A stretch of DNA of 6,482 nucleotides from Paenibacillaceae bacterium UBA6304 (lineage in GTDB: Bacteria; Bacillota; Bacilli; Paenibacillales; Paenibacillaceae), in contig DJTQ01000297.1 of assembly GCA_002439285.1 (NCBI GenBank), positions 1 through 6,482 of the forward strand, given 5' to 3'. A program made the position numbers and the translations under genes. Positions 1 to 6,128 of the stretch are shown piece by piece (positions within the stretch are counted from its first letter, which is position 1; each line of letters starts with the position of its first letter). The notes under the pieces are model-generated. The model was given only the letters and a program-made list of their open reading frames with translations, was not told the DNA's origin and made no database searches.

Positions 1-225
1 TATGGATATGGCTCGCCTCGTCCGCAGCAACCCCCGTTTGGAGGCAATTCCTTCAACGCCAACAATCACAATCCATACGGCAGCCAATCCAGAAACTCTG
101 GATTTGGAGCCAACGAATCGTCTAATTTGGATTCCATGATGGAAGATATCGAGAAGAAAGCTATGAAAAAGGAACTGGAAGAGCTTCGTAAAAAGCTATC
201 CAATTATGAGAAGGGAGAAGTGTAA
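1..225 (+). CDS. 3' end of a gene for a probable membrane-stress protein (PspC-like?), partial
   Basis: An open frame runs from the window edge to TAA at 223-225 and gives 74 C-terminal residues. The first 40 or so are low complexity, rich in Gly, Asn, Pro, Ser and Tyr/Phe, as in a flexible cytoplasmic linker. The last 30 or so are highly charged (MMEDIEKKAMKKELEELRKK and on to EKGEV) and look like a short amphipathic helix or coiled coil. Only 3 nt separate its stop from the pspA start, and its final codons carry the pspA ribosome binding site, so the two genes are almost certainly cotranscribed. By context and tail style I infer a PspC-domain membrane protein, since such proteins in related Bacillota often have this kind of linker and helix tail. 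The PspC domain itself would lie left of the window, so this is unproven. A LiaI-like small membrane protein is the alternative. Confidence 0.6.
   Translation, partial: YGYGSPRPQQPPFGGNSFNANNHNPYGSQSRNSGFGANESSNLDSMMEDIEKKAMKKELEELRKKLSNYEKGEV
84..107 (+). repeat. Palindrome / hairpin inside the partial first gene
   Basis: AATCCAGA (86-93) and TCTGGATT (97-104) are perfect inverted copies around a 3-nt AAC loop. CC at 84-85 can extend the stem with GG at 106-107 if T105 is bulged. It lies in the low-complexity linker part of the reading frame, about 120 nt before pspA. No T-run follows, so it is not a terminator. The inverted repeat is directly visible; any role as an operator or RNA element is a guess. 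Confidence 0.5.
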
Positions 226-228
226 ACA

Positions 229-930
229 ATGGGAGTATTCAAGAGAATTAAAGATATCACGAAAGCATCGGTTAATGAAATGCTGGATAAAGTAGAGGAT
301 CCAATCGTAATGCTAAACCAATACCTGCGCGATATGGAGGCTGAAATCCGTGACGCTGAGGTAACGGTAGCCAAGCAAATGGCCAACGAACGCAGAATGA
401 AACAGCGCCTGGACGAAGCAATTCGTATTTCCGGTCAAAGAGAGGCGCAAGCTGAAATCGCCCTGAGAAACGGCCAGGAAGAAGTAGCCCGCAAGCTGTT
501 GGAAGAGAAAATTCATTTCGATCAAAAACAAGCCGAATTTAGCGACCTGCACACCCAGTCCGAGGCGCAAGCCAACGAGCTGAAGCAGCAGCTCCATGAA
601 ATGAAGGATGAGTTCTACAAGCTGCGCAACAAACGTAATGAACTGGTAAGCCGTGCGCAAATGGCCAAAGCCAGAAAACAAATGTCGCAAATCAGCACCC
701 TGCACTCGATCGAAAGCGGCAACGCTTCGCTCGGATTCCACCGGATGGAGGAAAAGATCATGCAGTTGGAGGCTGAGGCGGAAGTGTCCGGCGCAGTTTA
801 CCGGGGAACCGCTCCTTCGACTTATATCAGCCCGGCCGATGCCGAAAAACAGCTGAAAGTAGATGCACAACTCGAAGCCCTGAAAGCTAAGCTGAGTCCA
901 TCCGAAAAACGCGAAGGAAGCGCTGAATAA
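229..930 (+). CDS. pspA: PspA/IM30 family envelope-stress protein (LiaH-type)
   Basis: The 233-residue product matches the usual length of PspA, LiaH and Vipp1 (about 220-260). These are peripheral membrane proteins that assemble into large rings or rods (ESCRT-III fold) and stabilise damaged cytoplasmic membrane. Residues 1-20 ([20 protein letters not shown]) form the family's amphipathic membrane-binding helix, followed by the typical [15 protein letters not shown] stretch at 23-37. Residues about 30-160 are a long, nearly unbroken charged coiled coil, and further helices run to about 220. There is no signal peptide or membrane segment, so it is cytoplasmic until recruited to the membrane. 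ATG at 229 is preceded by AAGGGAG at 211-217, inside the end of the previous gene, and the protein begins exactly as the family does. The liaFSR genes downstream make a LiaH-type role likely, with LiaR controlling its level from a promoter outside the window. Confidence 0.95.
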   Translation: MGVFKRIKDITKASVNEMLDKVEDPIVMLNQYLRDMEAEIRDAEVTVAKQMANERRMKQRLDEAIRISGQREAQAEIALRNGQEEVARKLLEEKIHFDQKQAEFSDLHTQSEAQANELKQQLHEMKDEFYKLRNKRNELVSRAQMAKARKQMSQISTLHSIESGNASLGFHRMEEKIMQLEAEAEVSGAVYRGTAPSTYISPADAEKQLKVDAQLEALKAKLSPSEKREGSAE

Positions 931-970
931 CAGCTACACAGTCTGTAGGACAATATGATATGCTAGACCA

Positions 971-1016
971 TGGTAAAGCCATGCGGTATGGATTCCATAT
1001 CGTTATGGCTTTTCCA
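971..1016 (+). promoter_or_regulatory. Long imperfect hairpin between pspA and liaF
   Basis: The outer arm 971-982 (TGGTAAAGCCAT) pairs with 1005-1016 (ATGGCTTTTCCA), 11 of 12 positions, with one T-T mismatch. After a one-base bulge (T1004), 983-991 pairs with 995-1003, including two G-T pairs, around the loop ATT at 992-994. About 20 pairs form in total. The T-run lies within the stem and the next bases are ACTTATGAAACC, so a standard intrinsic terminator is unlikely. An attenuator, an RNA-processing site or a 3' stabiliser of the pspA message fits better. In B. subtilis a weak terminator after liaH makes the liaIH message far more abundant than the full operon message; this hairpin holds the same position. 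The structure is seen in the sequence; its function is inferred. Confidence 0.65.
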
Positions 1017-1031
1017 ACTTATGAAACCGGC

Positions 1032-1037
1032 AGGAGG
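1032..1037 (+). promoter_or_regulatory. Ribosome binding site that sets the liaF start
   Basis: A perfect AGGAGG sits 6 nt before ATG at 1044. It selects this start over the in-frame ATG at 960-962, which has no such site and would place 28 non-conserved residues, encoded by the hairpin region, ahead of the membrane domain. Confidence 0.9.
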
Positions 1038-1043
1038 TGCGGC

Positions 1044-1694
1044 ATGGATAAGCGGAAAAGGTTCCTCGCCATCGGATTGATCGGTCTTGGTGTTTTGATG
1101 ATTTTCGGCAAATTCCTGAGTTTTTTAACCATCGTCGCCCTTTTTATTATAGGATACGGGATTTACAAGATCCGCCAAGGGGAAGAGGTCAAAACGGGAT
1201 ACATCTTATTGGCGGTAGGCGGAGGAATGATTCTGCTGGATCATTTTATGCTTGTCGTCGCGATTCTTATGGTCTCGTTAGGTTTATATTATGCGAAAAT
1301 CCGGAAAACACAGCCTCAGGGCAACTATATGCAAAAGCAAGGAATCACTTCTAGCATTCACTGGGATCGCGATCCTTGGACATTGAGAAATACAAGTATG
1401 TGGCATATCTTAGGAGAGATTGACATAGATATGTCGCTCGCCATTACGGAGGGCGCAAACAACATCCTTATGTTTCAGGGAATCGTGGGCGACATTGATC
1501 TGGCCGTTTCCGAGGATTATGGAGTCGAAATTGAAGCGTTTGTCCTGTTCGGGCAAATCGAGTTCGGCCAAAACCGGGAAACCGGTATGCTGAATCGGTT
1601 ATATTGGAAATCGCCGAATTATGAAGCGCGTGAGCAAAAGGTGAAAATTATCATCTCCTATTTGGTGGGGGATGTAGATATACGATTAATTTGA
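1044..1694 (+). CDS. liaF: LiaF-type membrane inhibitor of the LiaRS system
   Basis: The 216-residue protein has two parts. Residues about 7-84 are hydrophobic with short charged turns (YKIRQGEEVK at 41-50) and would form roughly three to four membrane helices, as in the LiaI/LiaF membrane domain. Residues about 120-216 form the soluble LiaF C-terminal domain, with three similar beta-strand turns: GEIDIDMSLAI at 124-134, GIVGDIDLAV at 146-155 and YLVGDVDIRLI at 206-216. LiaF is the negative regulator that holds the LiaS kinase inactive until cell-wall antibiotics or membrane stress release it. The gene lies 113 nt after pspA and 19 nt before liaS. A start 84 nt upstream is possible in frame but is rejected on the ribosome binding site. 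B. subtilis LiaF is somewhat longer. No liaG-like gene is present between pspA and liaF. Confidence 0.88.
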   Translation: MDKRKRFLAIGLIGLGVLMIFGKFLSFLTIVALFIIGYGIYKIRQGEEVKTGYILLAVGGGMILLDHFMLVVAILMVSLGLYYAKIRKTQPQGNYMQKQGITSSIHWDRDPWTLRNTSMWHILGEIDIDMSLAITEGANNILMFQGIVGDIDLAVSEDYGVEIEAFVLFGQIEFGQNRETGMLNRLYWKSPNYEAREQKVKIIISYLVGDVDIRLI

Positions 1695-1697
1695 GAC

Positions 1698-1711
1698 GGG
1701 AGGATCGCTCC
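1698..1711 (+). promoter_or_regulatory. liaS ribosome binding site with possible small hairpin
   Basis: GGGAGGA at 1698-1704 lies 9 nt before the liaS ATG. GGAG (1699-1702) can pair with CTCC (1708-1711) around a GATCG loop, which would partly hide the site. The stem is only 4 pairs, so the site is certain but the masking is doubtful. Confidence 0.6.
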
Positions 1712-1713
1712 GC

Positions 1714-2802
1714 ATGAAGAATAGAAAAGCTGGGAATATGGTTTCCCGAAGTATGCGGGAGGGGATTCTCCTGTGTTTTATCTTACTGGCCGTTATTGTT
1801 TACGTTCTTTATACATATGGGTATTTTAAACCGTCAACCAACTGGAAAACGGGAATTCAGGCCGGATTGACGTTGCTGACGCTGCTGCTCAGCGTGGGAG
1901 CGGCATTCGGCTTCTTTCAGGGGTATCGTCAGAAGCGGAAGATTGATCTGCTGCGGAATGCCTTGCTTCAATGGGAAAAAGGTAACCAGACCGGTACGGT
2001 GCCGAAGCTTGGCGTTGATGAGATCGGGGGGCTCGGTGAACAACTGGAGCGGATCGGCAAGCGTTGGGAAGAACAGGTGAGCTCGCTGCAGCGACTCTCC
2101 ACACATAACGCACAGCTTGCGGAGCAGGCCCGGGTATCGGCGATCGTGGAGGAACGGCAACGGCTTGCCCGCGAGCTTCATGATGCGGTATCCCAGCAGT
2201 TATTCGCGATTTCCATGACGGCTACGGCCGTAAGGCGAACGCTGGACAAAGACTTTGACAAGGCCCAACGCCAGGTCGAGCTGATTGAAGAAATGGCCTC
2301 TGTGGCCCAATCCGAAATGAGAGCGCTACTGCTGCATTTGCGGCCCGTCTATCTGGAGGGGAAGGAGTTGTCGCAAGGTCTGCGTGAACTTGTCAAAGAG
2401 CTCAAAACCAAGGTGCCGATGGACCTGACGCTCGAAATGGATGAGGAGCTTAGTCTGAGTAAAGGAATCGAAAATCATTTGTTTCGAATTATTCAAGAAG
2501 CGATGTCCAATACGCTGCGTCATGCCAAAGCCGACAAGATGGAGATCCGGATTCACCGGAAGGGAGATACGGCGGTTAAAGTCACGCTTCGCGATAACGG
2601 AATAGGTTTTCAACTTGATGATAAGAAGCAAGCCTCTTATGGCTTATCGACAATGCAGGAAAGAGTGCGGGAGATCGGCGGTTCGATCCAATTTATTACG
2701 GCCCCTGGCAAGGGGACGCGCATTGAAATTACGATACCGTTATTGAATGAGGAAATCGGGGGGGACGATCTTCATGGAGATGGAAATGGACAAGTTGATT
2801 AA
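1714..2802 (+). CDS. liaS: Sensor histidine kinase LiaS
   Basis: A 362-residue kinase of the NarL/LiaS class. Membrane helices lie at about 16-34 and 46-70 with only a very short external loop between them, which is the intramembrane-sensing layout of LiaS. A HAMP-like linker follows (DEIGGLGEQLE, 102-112). The HisKA_3 dimerisation box EERQRLARELHDAVSQQLF (146-164) carries the phosphoacceptor His156 followed by Asp157. The ATPase domain has an N box (FRIIQEAMSNTLRHA, 257-271, Asn266), a G1 box DNGIGF (294-299) and a G2 region YGLSTMQERV (309-318), and ends with GTRIEITIPL (334-343). All key residues are present. LiaS is thought to be restrained by LiaF and to phosphorylate LiaR on envelope stress. 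ATG 1714 is favoured by the GGGAGG site over the ATGs at 1738 and 1753. The last 29 nt or more overlap liaR, which suggests translational coupling. Confidence 0.95.
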   Translation: MKNRKAGNMVSRSMREGILLCFILLAVIVYVLYTYGYFKPSTNWKTGIQAGLTLLTLLLSVGAAFGFFQGYRQKRKIDLLRNALLQWEKGNQTGTVPKLGVDEIGGLGEQLERIGKRWEEQVSSLQRLSTHNAQLAEQARVSAIVEERQRLARELHDAVSQQLFAISMTATAVRRTLDKDFDKAQRQVELIEEMASVAQSEMRALLLHLRPVYLEGKELSQGLRELVKELKTKVPMDLTLEMDEELSLSKGIENHLFRIIQEAMSNTLRHAKADKMEIRIHRKGDTAVKVTLRDNGIGFQLDDKKQASYGLSTMQERVREIGGSIQFITAPGKGTRIEITIPLLNEEIGGDDLHGDGNGQVD

Positions 2803-3430
2803 AGTGCTGTTGGTTGACGATCATGAGATGGTACGAATCGGCTTGGCAGCCGTGCTGGGTACCGAGGATGGCATCGAGGTTGTCGGCGAGGCCAGTAGCG
2901 GGGAAGAGGGAATCCGGCTGGCTCAAGAGTATAAGCCTGATGTCGTATTGATGGATTTGGTCATGGAAGGGATGGACGGCATCGAGACGACGCGACAGTT
3001 GCTTGCGCTCTACCCGGACTGTAAGGTGATTGTTCTGACCAGCTATCTCGACGATGAGAAGATGTATCCGGTCATCGAGGCAGGGGCGTTCAGTTATCTG
3101 CTCAAAACCTCCCGCGCTTCCGAAATCGCGGAAGCGATCCGTGCCGCGGCTAGAGGCCAGTCCGTACTGGAATCCCAGGTTGCTTCCAAAATGATGAACC
3201 GGTTCCGTCAGCCGAAACCGGAAACCCCTGCCCACGAAGACCTCACTGAACGGGAAATGGATGTGCTTCGGTTATTGGCGCAGGGGAAATCAAATCAGGA
3301 TATCGCCGACGATCTGATTATCGGGATCAAGACGGTGAAGTTCCACGTTACGAACATTCTTGCCAAGCTTGGTGTGGATGATCGTACGCAGGCTGCGATT
3401 TATGCCTATAAGAACGGTTTGGCGGAATAA
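2774..3430 (+). CDS. liaR: Response regulator LiaR (NarL/FixJ family)
   Basis: From ATG 2774 the product is 218 residues. Residues 9-125 form a receiver domain with the acidic pair Asp15-Asp16, phosphoacceptor Asp61 (VVLMDLVM), Thr89 and Lys111. Residues 156-215 form a LuxR-type helix-turn-helix (LTEREMDVLRLLAQGKSNQD onward, recognition helix around IKTVKFHVTNIL). It is the DNA-binding partner of LiaS and should activate the operon promoter upstream of the window. Start choice is not settled. ATG 2747 is in frame but has no ribosome binding site and adds nine residues that match no receiver. ATGs at 2774, 2780 and 2786 are all possible. I chose 2774 because a G-rich stretch (2758-2764, followed by A) lies about 8 nt upstream. 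It overlaps the liaS end by 29 nt and is followed within 15 nt by a terminator. Confidence 0.94.
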   Translation: MEMEMDKLIKVLLVDDHEMVRIGLAAVLGTEDGIEVVGEASSGEEGIRLAQEYKPDVVLMDLVMEGMDGIETTRQLLALYPDCKVIVLTSYLDDEKMYPVIEAGAFSYLLKTSRASEIAEAIRAAARGQSVLESQVASKMMNRFRQPKPETPAHEDLTEREMDVLRLLAQGKSNQDIADDLIIGIKTVKFHVTNILAKLGVDDRTQAAIYAYKNGLAE

Positions 3431-3440
3431 TTGCATACAA

Positions 3441-3474
3441 GAGGACCCGGTGCAGGACGACCGGGTCTTTCTTA
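3441..3474 (+). terminator. Intrinsic terminator of the lia operon
   Basis: GACCCGGT (3444-3451) pairs perfectly with ACCGGGTC (3460-3467) around an 8-nt loop. Weaker pairs at 3441-3443 with 3468-3470 can extend it, and TTTCTTATT follows. It begins 10 nt after the liaR stop and ends at the stop codon of the convergent germination gene. Read on the minus strand the stem is followed by CCTCTTGTAT, a poor T-run, so it may serve the minus-strand operon only weakly. Confidence 0.88.
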
Positions 3475-4620
3475 TTCATTGGGCAATTTATACGAAGTGG
3501 AGTGGACGACTTTTATGTTGACCTCTACCTTATCGAGAGCGAGCTTGGAGATCATGGACTCTTGAGAGCTTGCATGGAGTTGTTTCCATCGGGAGTTATG
3601 ACTCCGGTAAAGCTTTTTTTCCAATCCGAACACATCCAGATTTTGCTGCTGGGCCGTCGCAAACGTAGTACGTATTTCTTGCTCGATCGCAGCTTTGGCT
3701 AATTCCTTGATTTTTTTGGCAGTAGCCTTACTCGAAGGAGCTACCTCTACGACGTGAATTCTCGCCTTCACTTTCATATGGGCTGCCGGAACGCCGGATT
3801 TAATCGATAAATTGGTTTTTGACTTGGAGTTCACTACGTTCACGACGACGAGACTGCCGTCAGGCATGTTCAGGGTCAGTGGATATTTGAACATTTTTTT
3901 AAAGGCGACGTATTTGATTCCACCCATGCTTCTGGAATCCACAAAGCCCCGATTCTTTCCCCCGGAAATCAAGTAAGCCCCATTGAGTTTAACGAGGCTG
4001 ATTGGCTCCATCTTGTCTTGCCATACGGCATTCGTAGAAGTTACCGATGGAAGAAGCACCCGCGCCGCAGGCTCGTTCACGCCGTTGACGAGTTTGATCA
4101 TCTGGACTGGTTCGACGGCGGAGTACTGCCTATAAACTTCCATCGGATCCATGAGTTCCGAGTTCATGACAGAGTGGTTCAGCAGCGATATGCTGGATAG
4201 CAGTTTGTCGATTTGCTGGTCCGTTCCAAACACCCACGGTGTATAACGCAAGTCTCGGGAGCGTAACAGACTGGCAATCGTATCCGGCAAATGGTCTTCC
4301 AGCAAAGACTTTGAGAATACGATCGTTTTTACATGTGTCCAAAGGGTACGTTGCTGGGAAGCGGGATAAAGATTGTTAAAAGCTTCCGCCATCGTTTTTC
4401 CCTCTGCTTTACCGATCCATATTTTTGCTTCTCCCGTGCTGGAAGGACTATCCTGTTTGGATATTTCCGTAAAGTCCAGCATCTGGGCATAAATTACGTA
4501 ATGATCCTTTACATAATCCACGCCAAGCGCGGTGACAAAGTTGACGCTTTGAACTTCTTTGACGTCCCAGCAGCCAGTAAGCAGCAAGACGATCGATAAC
4601 AGTGCCGGCCATATCTTCAA
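3472..4620 (-). CDS. Ger(x)C family spore germination lipoprotein (receptor C subunit)
   Basis: The 382-residue protein is within the normal length for GerAC/GerBC/GerKC. Residues 1-17 are a lipoprotein signal ending in the lipobox LLTGC, so Cys17 would be lipidated. It is followed by WDVKEV, the usual family opening (CWD.xE). The N-terminal domain runs to about 195 and contains TLWTHVKTIVFSKSLLE (92-108) and the RDLRYTPWVFGT stretch (122-133), typical of the family. The C-terminal Ger(x)C domain (about 205-375) ends with a helix pair and VEVNIKVVHS. It anchors on the outer face of the inner spore membrane as part of a nutrient receptor. The start is TTG at 4620-4618, since the next in-frame ATG codes Met47, beyond the signal peptide. 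The TTGA overlap with the A-subunit stop implies coupled translation. Which germinant it senses cannot be told. Confidence 0.93.
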   Translation of the reverse strand: MKIWPALLSIVLLLTGCWDVKEVQSVNFVTALGVDYVKDHYVIYAQMLDFTEISKQDSPSSTGEAKIWIGKAEGKTMAEAFNNLYPASQQRTLWTHVKTIVFSKSLLEDHLPDTIASLLRSRDLRYTPWVFGTDQQIDKLLSSISLLNHSVMNSELMDPMEVYRQYSAVEPVQMIKLVNGVNEPAARVLLPSVTSTNAVWQDKMEPISLVKLNGAYLISGGKNRGFVDSRSMGGIKYVAFKKMFKYPLTLNMPDGSLVVVNVVNSKSKTNLSIKSGVPAAHMKVKARIHVVEVAPSSKATAKKIKELAKAAIEQEIRTTFATAQQQNLDVFGLEKKLYRSHNSRWKQLHASSQESMISKLALDKVEVNIKVVHSTSYKLPNE

Positions 4621-6128
4621 GAATGATTCCCCCTGCCTCTCTTGTCTTTCGTCCGCAAGAATTTGGGCCTTTGCACTTCGGAATCTGCAGGCTTCTTCAT
4701 GACGGAGACAAGGAAGTCCTGCTTGTAAAATGGAGAGATAGGCGAAAGATACGGAACTCCGTAGGTCTCCAATGATGAAACATAGAGCAATATCCCGAAC
4801 ACGCCGATCATAAAGCCGAACATGCCTAGTAAAGAAGACAAAACCAGAACCAACAAACGGAACTGGGAGGCCGCTCCGCTAAGTGTTTGGTTCACCAGTG
4901 TGGAGGCGGCGACGATTGTAATCGCTACGCTGACGATAATCGTCGGTGAGGTAATGCCCGCCCGGATGGCCGCATCGCCAATGATCAAGCCCCCAACCAC
5001 GGTGACCGTCTGGCCTAACGCTTTGGGCAGCCGTCGTCCCGCCTCGTTGAAGATTTCAAACAGGAACAGCATGATAAAAGTTTCAAGCGGAATCGGGAAC
5101 GGCAGCCCCTGTCTGGAGTTGCTGATCGTCGCTAACAACGGCAGAGGAATCTGCTCTAGATTGAAGGTCGTGAGCGCAATATAGAAGCCGGGCAGGAAGA
5201 AGGCGATGAGCAGACCGAATATACGCAGTATTTTTTGTAATGACACGATAAAATAAGCGGTATTGGCATCTTCCGGGGAAATGAGCTGATTCATCAGCGT
5301 GACCGGGGCGATAATAGCCATGGGCGATCCGTCCACCATTACCGCGAATTTGCCGGAAAGCAAACAATCGGCTACATAGTCGGGCCGTCCCGTATAGTCA
5401 GTCAAAGGGAAGAGGGCATGGCCTTTTTTACCGGAAATGATGGCTTCGATAAACGAAGTACCGATAATGGCGTCCGTACGAATCCCGTCCAGCCTGCTGC
5501 GAATTTCCTCCTTGATGTCTGAATTAATGATGTCTTCAATGTAAAAGAGGGCGAGACGAGTTTCACCACGCTGACCTTTTACAAACTGCTCGATATGAAG
5601 GGAATGAGTCCGAAGCCGTTTGCGGAGGAGGGCCATATTGGTTGTTAGTTCCTCCGTAAAGCCGTCGCGCGGGCCTTTGATTGATGCTTCTGTCAACGGT
5701 TCTTCGGGAGAACGGGCAGGGGGATTGGAAATATCCAGGCTATAGCAGAACTGAAGCTTTTCAAAAATGATGATCAGCTTTCCGCTAAATACTTCATAAG
5801 CGATATCCTGCAAGCTATTTACCTGCATCAAACTTAATGGCAAGTGACTATTTGTCTCAATTTCTTTGTCCGTAATCTCTGAATGATCTTTGCAAATTGC
5901 GGCAAGACGGGGAAGCACGAGCTGATTCAATTGCTTGGGATCAATCATGCCTTCGGAAAATACAAGTAAGACCGGCTGTTCATCTTCCCCGGATCCTCCA
6001 GCATTAAATCGATGTAGCACTACATCCGCTGAGACCTGAAAAAATTGCTTGAGCGTCTTCTCGGTGATGGTTTGGCTTTCGGGTGAAAGATCGGCGGAAA
6101 TGCCGGTGGAAATGCGGTCATGACTCAT
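4617..6128 (-). CDS. GerA family spore germination protein (receptor A subunit)
   Basis: The 503-residue product is the usual length for GerAA/GerBA/GerKA, the large subunit of nutrient germinant receptors. The N-terminal soluble half (about 20-290) contains EASIKGPRDGFTEELTTNMA (147-166), a family hallmark, and PDYVADCLLSGKFAVMVDGS (249-268). The membrane half begins at about 298 (ILRIFGLLIAFFLPGFYIAL) and includes FEIFNEAGRRLPKALGQTVT (357-376), the GLIIGDAAIRAGITSP segment (380-395) and helices at about 396-412 and 424-450. The charged tail (478-503) is cytoplasmic. ATG 6128 is chosen over the in-frame TTG at 6170 because AAAGGAG lies 9 nt before it and because the longer form would run deep into the upstream gene. 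The first 11 nt overlap the B-subunit end and the last 4 overlap the C-subunit start. The germinant is unknown. Expression is expected in the forespore, but the promoter is outside the window. Confidence 0.95.
   Translation of the reverse strand: MSHDRISTGISADLSPESQTITEKTLKQFFQVSADVVLHRFNAGGSGEDEQPVLLVFSEGMIDPKQLNQLVLPRLAAICKDHSEITDKEIETNSHLPLSLMQVNSLQDIAYEVFSGKLIIIFEKLQFCYSLDISNPPARSPEEPLTEASIKGPRDGFTEELTTNMALLRKRLRTHSLHIEQFVKGQRGETRLALFYIEDIINSDIKEEIRSRLDGIRTDAIIGTSFIEAIISGKKGHALFPLTDYTGRPDYVADCLLSGKFAVMVDGSPMAIIAPVTLMNQLISPEDANTAYFIVSLQKILRIFGLLIAFFLPGFYIALTTFNLEQIPLPLLATISNSRQGLPFPIPLETFIMLFLFEIFNEAGRRLPKALGQTVTVVGGLIIGDAAIRAGITSPTIIVSVAITIVAASTLVNQTLSGAASQFRLLVLVLSSLLGMFGFMIGVFGILLYVSSLETYGVPYLSPISPFYKQDFLVSVMKKPADSEVQRPKFLRTKDKRGRGNHS
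4629..4634 (-). promoter_or_regulatory. Ribosome binding site supporting the TTG start of the C subunit
   Basis: On the minus strand AGGGGG lies 8 nt before TTG 4620. This supports use of the rare TTG start that gives a complete lipoprotein signal peptide. Confidence 0.75.

Noticed and set aside
313..870. Long minus-strand open frame opposite pspA
   Set aside because: It is an antisense shadow with no ribosome binding site and no recognisable protein features. The plus strand holds a clear PspA.
931..960. Possible promoter with TATGAT at 954-959 ahead of liaF
   Set aside because: The bases 17 nt upstream (CAGCTA) do not resemble a -35 box, so a housekeeping promoter is not supported.
960..1043. 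A 28-residue N-terminal extension of LiaF from the ATG at 960
   Set aside because: It has no ribosome binding site and its codons come from the hairpin region. A perfect AGGAGG precedes ATG 1044, where the protein begins as the family does.
2747..2773. LiaR start at ATG 2747
   Set aside because: No Shine-Dalgarno is visible upstream, and the extra residues (MRKSGGTIF) do not belong to a receiver domain.
3115..3136. Perfect 8-bp stem CGCTTCCG / CGGAAGCG inside liaR
   Set aside because: It lies in well-conserved receiver coding sequence (RASEIAEAIR) and is explained by codon composition. No T-run or regulatory context is present.
2729..3235. Minus-strand open frame opposite the liaS end and liaR
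   Set aside because: A mirror of the strongly supported liaR frame, with no family features of its own.
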